Assembly (NCBI GenBank): GCA_022821105.1
Contig: JAJEEH010000242.1
Coordinates: forward strand, 1-34,381
Length of the DNA: 34,381 nucleotides
Reading direction: 5' to 3'
From: Acidimicrobiia bacterium
GTDB taxonomy: Bacteria > Actinomycetota > Acidimicrobiia > Acidimicrobiales > Bin134
A program made the position numbers and the translations under genes. Shown here piece by piece: positions 9,377 through 17,443 of this stretch; within the stretch, counting starts at the first letter, position 1, and every line of letters begins with the position of its first letter. Below the pieces are notes generated by a model. That model saw nothing but the letters and a program-made list of their open reading frames with translations, ran no database searches and was not told the origin of the DNA.

Positions 9377-12225
9377 TGGAGTCCAAGGCCGACCCCAGGA
9401 TTCACGTGGTGATCGTGAGCCACGATCCCGGTCTGTGGTTCGACGAGATGCTGGAGTCGATCGCCGCACAAGACCATCCCCTCGTGGATGTGACCGTGAT
9501 CGACGCTGGCAGCGAGTCGGACTCCACTGCCCGGGTGCAGCGTCTTTTGCCCCAGGCCGAGGTCCACCGGGTGGACTCAAATCCCGGATTCGGCCCAGCG
9601 GTCAATCGAGTGCTGATGGATGCCGACCCGGCTCCCGACTTCTTCGTGTTCTGCCACGATGATGTGGCGTTGGCGCCAAACGCCCTTCGATTGCTGGCCC
9701 ATGAAGCGGTGCGGTCCAACGCGGGGATTGTCGGTCCAAAGTATGTGGACTGGGACGACCCCAGCCGCATTCTCCAAGTCGGCCTTTTGGTGGACAAGAC
9801 CGGGGTCCCGATTCCCACGGTTGAGGACGGCGAACTCGATCAGGAACAGCACGATGTTGTCCAGGAGATGTTTGCGGTGCCCGGAGGATGCGTACTGGTG
9901 CGCGGCGACCTCTTTGGGGCGGTGGGCGGCTTCGACCCGGAGATGTCGTTTTGCTATGAGCATGTCGACTTGTGCTGGCGGGCTCGCACTATGGGGGCGC
10001 GTGTCATGGTGGCCCCAACGGCAATGGTCCGTCATCGCCAGCGGCTGGCCGATCGCATTTCCCGGACCCGAACCGAAGGGCTGTTTCGTCGCCATCGGAT
10101 TCGCACCCTGCTATCGGTATACGGAGCTTGGCACTCGGTCCGAGTGATTCCCCAAGCGGTGGTGTTGTCGGTTGTCGAGCTGCTGGTCTCGCTGGCTACC
10201 GGGCATCTGAGCCAGGCCCGCCAGATCGGGGCATCTTGGGGCTACAACCTGGTCCGGCTGGGTTCGATACGGCGAAGACGCCAGGCCGTCAGGCAATCCC
10301 GCCAGGTGGGTGATTCCCATATCCGCCTTTCACAGGCACGGGGCTTTGCTCGGTTGACCTCCTTTTTGGCGAACCGGAGGAGCCGTGCGGGCGACGGGCC
10401 CTCGGCGCGGAGCACGCTCTTGGCCCGCTTGAGCCGATCGCGGGTTTCGGTGCTCGTGGGGATCGCCATTTTGATATTGGTTCTGCTCGGGGCTCGGGAT
10501 TTGATCGCCGGGAGCATTCCCGCTGTAGGCGACATGTCCCGGCTGGGGTCGAGTTCTGATCTCTTGAACAGCTGGTGGAGCGATTCCCGGCCCGCGGGAC
10601 TGGGCCAGGAGGGGTTTGCCCCCACCGGCCTGGGAGTGCTGACCCTGCTGAGCTGGGTGTTCTTGGGGCAGACCGATCTGTTGCGCACGGTCTTGATAGT
10701 CGGCATGGTTCCGCTGGGGGCGTTGGGGCTGTGGCGGCTCATGCGCCCGTTCGACTCCTTGTGGATCCAAGGCGTAGCGCTGGCGGTGTACGTGGCCAAT
10801 CCGGTGCCCTACAACGCGCTGGCCAATGGGGTTTGGAGCGCCCTGCTCATGTACGGAGCGGCACCCTGGCTCATGCGCGCCGTGCTGGCCGGATCGGGCC
10901 TGGCCCCCTATGGGACGGTGGGGGGAAGCTCCGGGCCGGGCTTGCGCCCCCCGTCGTTTGTGAGGGAGGCCTGGGCGGTGGGGTTGCTGCTCGGCTTGGC
11001 CGGAGCATTGGCCTCGGAGGCTCTCATTGTCATGGGACTCTTGCTGGCCGGTCTGGTTCTGGGGTCGTTCATCGCCGGTACCGCTGAGGGTATGAACCGC
11101 ATGCTGGCAGTGGCGGTGGCCGGGGCGGCGGCGGCCGCAGTGTTGAATTTGCCTTGGCTGGCCGACAGCCTGCCGACGTTGCTCGGCGATCGGCCGGGGG
11201 GAAACGGAGGGAACTCTTGGGCGGAGATCCTGAGGTTTGACACCGGGCCCTTCGGCGACGATCGGCTCGGTTGGGCCCTGCCGGTGGCCGCCGTGCTTCC
11301 GCTCGCACTGGCCCACGACTCCCGGCTGGCATGGGCGGTGCGGGGGTGGACTCTCTATCTGGGCAGCGCAGCAGTGGCCCTCGTGGCCGAGCAGGACTGG
11401 TCGCCGGTGCCCTTGCCCCGGCCTGAGGTAATACAGATTCCTGGCGCCGTGGGCTTGGCCATCGCGGTTTCCATGGGTGTGGCCGCCTTCTTGGTGGACG
11501 TCCGCCGCCATCGCTTCGGGTGGCGCCAGGTTGTGCCCTTCACCGCCGTCGCTGCACTGGTGGCGGGAATGCTGCCGGCTCTGGCAGTCGTCTCCGGTGG
11601 CGACTGGAACGCAACCCGCGACGACTACTCCGATGTGGCTCCGTTCACCGACGACGATGGGGCAGCGGGGCATCGGGTGCTTTGGCTCGGCCACCCCGAC
11701 GTGCTGCCGCCGGCCAGTTGGAACCTGGAAGGACACCTGTCGTTTGCGATCTCCGACAGCGGGGATTTTCCCGCAGTGGACCAGCGCTGGGTCGGTGGGT
11801 TGGACGACCGCACCCGCCGGGTGGCCGATGCGGTGCTGGAAGCGCCGGAGTCGGGTACGAGCCGTCTGGGAGCCGAGCTGTCCCAATGGGGAATCGGTAC
11901 GATCCTGGTGCCGGAGCGCCTGGCCCCCCCGCCATACGGCGAGTTGTCGCAGCCTGCTCCCGAGTGGCTTTTCGACATGCTCGACAGCCAGCTCGATCTG
12001 GTGGCGGGCGGGCTCACCGCGGGCATCGCCTCGTATCACAACACGGCGGCAAGTCCCGAGGCTCTAAGAGCAGCTATCGGCCCCTCTCCCGATGACGGTG
12101 CCTCGACACTGACCCGGGTTCTGCTGGCAGTGCAGATCGCGCTGTGGGTGGTGGCCCTTGTGGGGATAGCCCGTCTCAGCACCGGCGAAACGCGCCGCCG
12201 GCAGTCTGACCAGGGGCCTGTTTGA
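9376..12225 (+). CDS. GT2 glycosyltransferase fused to large polytopic membrane domain (949 aa)
   Basis: N-terminal GT2: IHVVIVSHDPGLWFDEMLESIAAQ...FFVFCHDDVALAPNALRLL...VPGGCVLVRGDLFGAVGGFDPEMSFCYEHVDLCWRA; then many hydrophobic segments from about residue 355 onward. Confidence 0.9.
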   Translation: MESKADPRIHVVIVSHDPGLWFDEMLESIAAQDHPLVDVTVIDAGSESDSTARVQRLLPQAEVHRVDSNPGFGPAVNRVLMDADPAPDFFVFCHDDVALAPNALRLLAHEAVRSNAGIVGPKYVDWDDPSRILQVGLLVDKTGVPIPTVEDGELDQEQHDVVQEMFAVPGGCVLVRGDLFGAVGGFDPEMSFCYEHVDLCWRARTMGARVMVAPTAMVRHRQRLADRISRTRTEGLFRRHRIRTLLSVYGAWHSVRVIPQAVVLSVVELLVSLATGHLSQARQIGASWGYNLVRLGSIRRRRQAVRQSRQVGDSHIRLSQARGFARLTSFLANRRSRAGDGPSARSTLLARLSRSRVSVLVGIAILILVLLGARDLIAGSIPAVGDMSRLGSSSDLLNSWWSDSRPAGLGQEGFAPTGLGVLTLLSWVFLGQTDLLRTVLIVGMVPLGALGLWRLMRPFDSLWIQGVALAVYVANPVPYNALANGVWSALLMYGAAPWLMRAVLAGSGLAPYGTVGGSSGPGLRPPSFVREAWAVGLLLGLAGALASEALIVMGLLLAGLVLGSFIAGTAEGMNRMLAVAVAGAAAAAVLNLPWLADSLPTLLGDRPGGNGGNSWAEILRFDTGPFGDDRLGWALPVAAVLPLALAHDSRLAWAVRGWTLYLGSAAVALVAEQDWSPVPLPRPEVIQIPGAVGLAIAVSMGVAAFLVDVRRHRFGWRQVVPFTAVAALVAGMLPALAVVSGGDWNATRDDYSDVAPFTDDDGAAGHRVLWLGHPDVLPPASWNLEGHLSFAISDSGDFPAVDQRWVGGLDDRTRRVADAVLEAPESGTSRLGAELSQWGIGTILVPERLAPPPYGELSQPAPEWLFDMLDSQLDLVAGGLTAGIASYHNTAASPEALRAAIGPSPDDGASTLTRVLLAVQIALWVVALVGIARLSTGETRRRQSDQGPV

Positions 12226-13763
12226 TGAACGGCCGGGTGATGCGCTGGCCCCTGGTGGTGGTGGCCCTGGCGACGGTGATCGGGCTGGCGGTGGCCGATC
12301 GGAGCGATGACGGCCCAGATGTCGGGGTGGTCGGGTCTAATCGGGAGGCAATCAGCGTGGCCCCAGGCTCAGATGCCGAAGGGGGTGTTTGGTACTGCTC
12401 CGAGGGAACGTCGTTGCCGGGCGAGTTCGCCGACCACACGGTGATCGTGGCCAATCCGACCGGGGTTGCGGTTGCCGCGGAGGTGTCGGTCTTCCCGGCG
12501 ACGCCCATCGGGTCGGTGTCTCCGCTGGCCATTCCCGAGAGTGTGCGCTTGAGCGTGCCGGCCGGTTCGCAGTCCTCCATCCGGCTAGCCGAGGTTGTCG
12601 AGTCGCAATACACCGCCGCGTTGGTGGAGGTGGACTCGGGCTCGGCCGTGGTTGAGCAACGGGTGCAGGGGCCAACCGGCATGGATGTCGTCCCCTGTGC
12701 CTCTCGCTCATCGGAGACCTGGTACTTCGCTGCCGGATCGACTCGGCGGGATGCCCGTCTGATCTTCACCCTCTTCAATCCCTTCCCTGAACGGTCGGTT
12801 GTGAAGTTCATTTTCTCGACCGATGAGGGGATCCGGGAACCGCATGCCCTCCGCGGCGTACTGGTACCGGCCCGGTCGCTTGTCGTGGTGAACGCCACCG
12901 ATCTGGTGCCCCGATTCTCGTCAGTCTCCACAACCGTGGAGGCACAGGCCGGCCGGATCGTGGCCGGGAGGCTCCAGCTGTTCGATGGCAGCGAAGGGCT
13001 GGAAGGGCTGACCGCCGGTCCCGGAGTGCCGGAGGCCCAGACCCAATGGGTTTTTCCCACCGGGCCGTCTGGTGAGGGCGCCACCGAGCACATCGTCTTG
13101 TACAACCCAACCGATCGGGAGGCGGCCGCCGACGTCAGCGTTCGATTGGACCCATCGGGGCTCGGCGATGCCTTGCCATCGTTTGAGATGAGGGTGCCGG
13201 CCCAGCAGAAGGTGGCCCTCGTATTCGGGAACCGGGGGGAATACCCCCTGCCTTCTGCGCCTTTCGCCTATAGCGCAGGGGAATCTCTGGACGGGGGAGT
13301 CGGCTTCTGGGCTGCGGTGCAGGTGTACAACGGGGTTCCGATCGTTGCCGAGCGGGTGGTGGCCGCTCCGGCGGCATCGACTCCTGCGGGGGTGGCGGCC
13401 ACCGTCGGCACGCCGGTGAGCGCCAGGAATCACCTGATTGCCTGGAATTGGGCCGACGGCGCGGATGTGTCGCTGGTTGTGGTCAACCCCTCGCCAGAAT
13501 CCATCGCGCGGGTGACCGTTTCGACGGTGGCCGGCGGGACGGTCTCTCCCATCGACCTGCTCAATCCCCGAGAGGTGGCACCCAACAGCCGCCTGGTGGT
13601 GCCGGTGGACCAGCTGACCGAAGGCGGATCATTCGCACTGCTGGTGGAGGCCAGCCAGCCGGTGGTCGTCTCCCGCTCGCTGCGGGCTCGGAATGGAACC
13701 GGACTGGCCTCTGGCCTTTCGGTGCCCTTCGAACCCATCCTGCTCGACCCGTCTGCGTTTTAG
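12225..13763 (+). CDS. DUF5719-like secreted/anchored protein
   Basis: N-terminal hydrophobic segment MRWPLVVVALATVIGLAVA followed by repeated beta-rich units (GSTRRDARLIFTLFNPFPERSVVKF; HIVLYNPTDREAAADVSVRL; SLVVVNPSPESIARVTV). Follows the GT2 fusion with start/stop overlap. Family call from memory. Confidence 0.7.
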   Translation: MNGRVMRWPLVVVALATVIGLAVADRSDDGPDVGVVGSNREAISVAPGSDAEGGVWYCSEGTSLPGEFADHTVIVANPTGVAVAAEVSVFPATPIGSVSPLAIPESVRLSVPAGSQSSIRLAEVVESQYTAALVEVDSGSAVVEQRVQGPTGMDVVPCASRSSETWYFAAGSTRRDARLIFTLFNPFPERSVVKFIFSTDEGIREPHALRGVLVPARSLVVVNATDLVPRFSSVSTTVEAQAGRIVAGRLQLFDGSEGLEGLTAGPGVPEAQTQWVFPTGPSGEGATEHIVLYNPTDREAAADVSVRLDPSGLGDALPSFEMRVPAQQKVALVFGNRGEYPLPSAPFAYSAGESLDGGVGFWAAVQVYNGVPIVAERVVAAPAASTPAGVAATVGTPVSARNHLIAWNWADGADVSLVVVNPSPESIARVTVSTVAGGTVSPIDLLNPREVAPNSRLVVPVDQLTEGGSFALLVEASQPVVVSRSLRARNGTGLASGLSVPFEPILLDPSAF

Positions 13764-13796
13764 CGGGCACCGTTTGCCTGTCTACGATCCCCCTTT

Positions 13797-15458
13797 GTGG
13801 ACGCCTCTGCTGAAACCCTCCCCACCGTTCGAGATTTGGTGCTGAGCCGGGCTGACGACGACAGCCCGGCCATGCTGTTCGAAGAGGAGCAATACACCTA
13901 CCGGGAGTTCACCGCCGGCTGCGTTGCCCGAGCCCATCTGCTCTTGGACCGCCGGGGAGCGGGGCCGTTCCATGTAGGTGCGCTCTTGGACAACGGTCCG
14001 GAATACTCCATGCTGCTGGGAGCAGCGGCCGTGGCCGGGGCGGCGGTGGTGGGCATCAACCCCACCCGGCAGGGCGCGGAGCTGGCTCGCGACATCACCC
14101 ATGCCGACTGTGGCCTCATCGTCACCGAGAGCCGCCATCTGGGGCTCTTGGAGGGACTGGATCTGGGGGCGGCCAACGGCCGGGTTCTGGACGTCGACTC
14201 GCCGGAGTGGGCTGCCGCGCTCGCACCCTTTAGCGATGCCGAGCCCCCGGCCGCTGACATCGACCCGCTGGCCCCCTACCTGCTGCTGTTCACGTCGGGC
14301 ACGACCGGCGACCCCAAGGCGGCCATCTGCTCGCAGGCCCGGCTGGCCCGGATCGGCGAGGTGATCACCGAAATGCGGAAGCTGACGCCCGACGACGTGT
14401 TCTACCAGGCCATGCCCATGTTCCACTCCAATGCGCTGATGGCCGGCTGGGTGCCGTGTCTGACTGCGGGCGGTGTGGGGGCTTTCCGGCGCCGGTTCTC
14501 GGCCTCGGGTTTTTTGCCCGATGTGCGCCGGTTCGGGGTGACCTATTTCAACTACGTGGGCAAGCCCCTCACCTATATCCTGGCCACCCCCGAGCAGCCC
14601 GACGACGCCGACAACACCCTGCGGATCGTGTTCGGGAACGAGGGCGCGGTACACGACTTGGAGCGGTTCTCCCGCCGCTTCGGGGTACCGGTGGAGGACT
14701 CCTACGGCTCCACCGAGGGGGGCGTGTCGGTGAGCCGCACGCCGGACACGCCGTCCAATGCCTTGGGTCGGGCCGATGAGAGTGTGAAGATCCTCGACCC
14801 CGACACCGGGGAAGAGGCGCCATTGGCCGTGTTCGACGACACCGGCAAGCTGCTCAATCCCGACGAGGCCATCGGCGAGCTGGTGTCGATGGTGTCGGCC
14901 CCCACCTTCGAGGGCTACTGGAACAACCCCGAGGCCGACGACGAGCGCACCCACGGCGGCATCTACTGGTCGGGCGATCTGGCCTATCGCGACGCCGAGG
15001 GGTTCGTGTACTTCGCGGGGCGGAACTTCGACTGGCTGCGGGTGGACGGGGAGAACTTCGCGGCGGCCCCGGTGGAGCGGATCCTGGTGCGCCACCCCGA
15101 CATCGATTTGGCCGCGGTGTTTGCCGTGCCCAGTCCGTCGGTGGGCGACGACGTGATGGCCGCAGTGGTGCGCCGGCCGGGAGCGGGCTTCAATCCTGAA
15201 GGGTTTGCGGAGTTCTTGGCCAGTCAAGACGACCTGGGCACCAAGTGGGCGCCTCGCTATGTGCGCTGGGCCGACACCCTGCCCCAGACCGAGACCAACA
15301 AGATCCTCAAGCGCACCCTGCGCCGGGAGGGCTGGGAGTCGGACGACGAGACCTGGGTGTTGGACGGCGAGGGCTATCGCCGGATGGGGCCGGGGGACGC
15401 CGAGGCCATCAGGGCCGAATTTGAGGCCCGGGGCCGACTGTCGGTGCTGGACGTCTAG
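13797..15458 (+). CDS. AMP-binding acyl-CoA synthetase/ligase
   Basis: LLLFTSGTTGDPKAAICSQ; VEDSYGSTEGGVSVSRTPD; YWSGDLAYRDAEGFVYFAGRNFDWLRVDGENFAAAPVERIL; C-terminal TETNKILKRTLRREGW. GTG start. Confidence 0.95.
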   Translation: MDASAETLPTVRDLVLSRADDDSPAMLFEEEQYTYREFTAGCVARAHLLLDRRGAGPFHVGALLDNGPEYSMLLGAAAVAGAAVVGINPTRQGAELARDITHADCGLIVTESRHLGLLEGLDLGAANGRVLDVDSPEWAAALAPFSDAEPPAADIDPLAPYLLLFTSGTTGDPKAAICSQARLARIGEVITEMRKLTPDDVFYQAMPMFHSNALMAGWVPCLTAGGVGAFRRRFSASGFLPDVRRFGVTYFNYVGKPLTYILATPEQPDDADNTLRIVFGNEGAVHDLERFSRRFGVPVEDSYGSTEGGVSVSRTPDTPSNALGRADESVKILDPDTGEEAPLAVFDDTGKLLNPDEAIGELVSMVSAPTFEGYWNNPEADDERTHGGIYWSGDLAYRDAEGFVYFAGRNFDWLRVDGENFAAAPVERILVRHPDIDLAAVFAVPSPSVGDDVMAAVVRRPGAGFNPEGFAEFLASQDDLGTKWAPRYVRWADTLPQTETNKILKRTLRREGWESDDETWVLDGEGYRRMGPGDAEAIRAEFEARGRLSVLDV

Positions 15459-15487
15459 ACCTGGGCGGCCTCGCTAGCCGAGGGCGC

Positions 15488-16219
15488 CTAGCCCAGAGCG
15501 ACTGCGGCGATGGCCTTGACGGTGGCCGCCATGTGGGCCCGCTGGTCGGCGTCGATGGCCTCGTAGACCTCGTTCATCCGGGCTGTGGTGATCTCCTCAG
15601 CCTGCTGATGTACTGGCTTGAGGGGCTCAGGGTCGGGGAACGGCCCGGCCCAGCCGAACATCTGGGCCTGCTCGGGCCCGAGTTGGGCGACCACGGCCTC
15701 GACCGGGGTCATGCCCACCGCGCTCAGCCCGTGTATGTGGAATCCGAATCGCAACTCGCGCAAGATCTTCAGTGCGAGGCCGGTAGCCGCGGCTGGATCA
15801 TCGGGCACGGGCATGGCCCGCCAGCCGGCATACAGCGGCTGGCTCATCGGAATGGTGGCATCGAACACCGTGCGGGCCGCGGCGGCGAAGTCGGCCAATC
15901 CGTCGAGATGGCCGAACGTCTCAGAGGCCCACCGGCCCAAGCCCTCGGCAAAGGCCGCCGCCGCATCCGCAGGCTTCCCCTGCTCCTTGGTCTGGGTCCA
16001 GCCCATCTCGATAAAGGACGGGCTGAACAGGGCGAACGCCGACACCACCACGTCGGTAGCCACATCACCCAAGACCCCGCCCCGGCCTCCCACATAGCCG
16101 GACAACCCGGAAAAACCGGCTTCGGCCAGAGCGGCATTGGTGGTTTCGCTGAAGTAGTACTTGCGTCCGAAACTAGCGATAGGGAGCGCAGTGGCCGCCG
16201 CCACTTCCTCTGGTGTCAT
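15488..16219 (-). CDS. SCO6745-like family protein
   Basis: MTPEEVAAATALPIASFGRKYYFSETTNAALAEAGFSGLSGYVGGRGGVLGDV...; resembles actinobacterial SCO6745-family proteins as remembered. Confidence 0.7.
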   Translation of the reverse strand: MTPEEVAAATALPIASFGRKYYFSETTNAALAEAGFSGLSGYVGGRGGVLGDVATDVVVSAFALFSPSFIEMGWTQTKEQGKPADAAAAFAEGLGRWASETFGHLDGLADFAAAARTVFDATIPMSQPLYAGWRAMPVPDDPAAATGLALKILRELRFGFHIHGLSAVGMTPVEAVVAQLGPEQAQMFGWAGPFPDPEPLKPVHQQAEEITTARMNEVYEAIDADQRAHMAATVKAIAAVALG

Positions 16220-16318
16220 TGCTAGAGCCTTTCTGGGAACCGGCGCGGCAAGCGCCTCACGAAGTGGATGAAGAATAGTCAGACGAGTTTGCCGGGACGG
16301 CCGCTTCCTGCCGGATTT

Positions 16319-17443
16319 CTACTCAGGTACTACGCCCCAGCAGACAACGGTGGTGCGGTCGGCCCGGATGCCGCAGGAATGCTGACCGCCAGTGGTTACA
16401 GCGATGAACTCGCCGTCGGGAGCATCCGTTTCTCCGGAGGCGTTCTGACCCCAGCAGGTGACGGTCTTGTTTGGGCGGAGGGCGCACGAGTGGATGCCGG
16501 TGCTGGCGATAGCAGTGAATTGGCCGTTGGGCGGGTCGGCTTGCCCCTTGTCGTTATCGCCCCAGCAGACAATGGTCTGGTTGGTGCGCAGCCCGCACGA
16601 GGTGAGCCCACCGGCAGCGATGGCCATGAACTGGCCGCTGGGCGAGTTTGTCTGTTCGTGTCCATTGTGACCCCAGCAGGTGATGGTCTTGTCGACGCGT
16701 AACCCACACGCGTGCAAGTTGCCGGAGGCAATGGCGGTAAATTGGCCGCTGGGGGCGTGGTCTTGGCCGAAGTCAAGCTGCAACCGCGTGACATCTGAAC
16801 TGTAATACCAGCAGGTGATCGTCTGGTCTGGGTGCAGCCCACAAGCGTGGTGCCAGCCTGAATCGAGGGAGGTGAATTGGCCGGCGGGCGGGTCGACCTG
16901 TCCCATTCCGCTTTCACCCCAGCAGACCAGGGCCTGGTCGGACTTCAGGCCGCACGAGTATTGGAAATTGGCATGAACGTAGTTGAAGGTGCCAGCAGGC
17001 GGGTGAGTTGCCGGAGAGTCATGGAAGCCATCGCAGACGATGGTTTGGTCGACTCTCAATCCGCACCAATGGACCCCGCCCGCGGAGATGGAAGTGAATT
17101 GCCCACCTGGGGTGTAGGACTTCTGCTTGCCGATGGTCTGATCACCCCAGCATTCGGTAACACCGCTGTCTCGCACGCCGCAAGAATGGGAACGCCATGT
17201 TCGCACCGAAGTGAATGTGCCGCTGGGCGCGTTGGTCTGCCCGTAGTTGTTTCTCCCCCAGCAGGGGATTGTCCCATCGGTTCGCAGCCCGCATGCATGG
17301 TAGTAATGCACTGAGATGGCGGTGAATGTGCCGCTGGGCGGATTGGTCTGCCCGTAGTCCCAGCGGCCCCAGCAGGCGATTGTCCCATCGGTTCGCAGCC
17401 CGCAATAGTATTGGATTCCGCTCTGCACAAATGTGAAGTCGGT
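16319..17443 (-). repeat. Second RCC1-like repeat block (10 units, dominant 37-aa/111-bp period)
   Basis: First Cys of each unit at residues 693, 730, 767, 806, 843, 880, 925, 962, 999, 1036. Confidence 0.88.

Noticed and set aside
10330-12039. 569-aa minus-strand ORF
   Set aside because: Antisense shadow of the GT2 fusion; His/Gln/Pro-rich junk translation.
13782-15227. 481-aa minus-strand ORF
   Set aside because: Antisense to a clear acyl-CoA synthetase.
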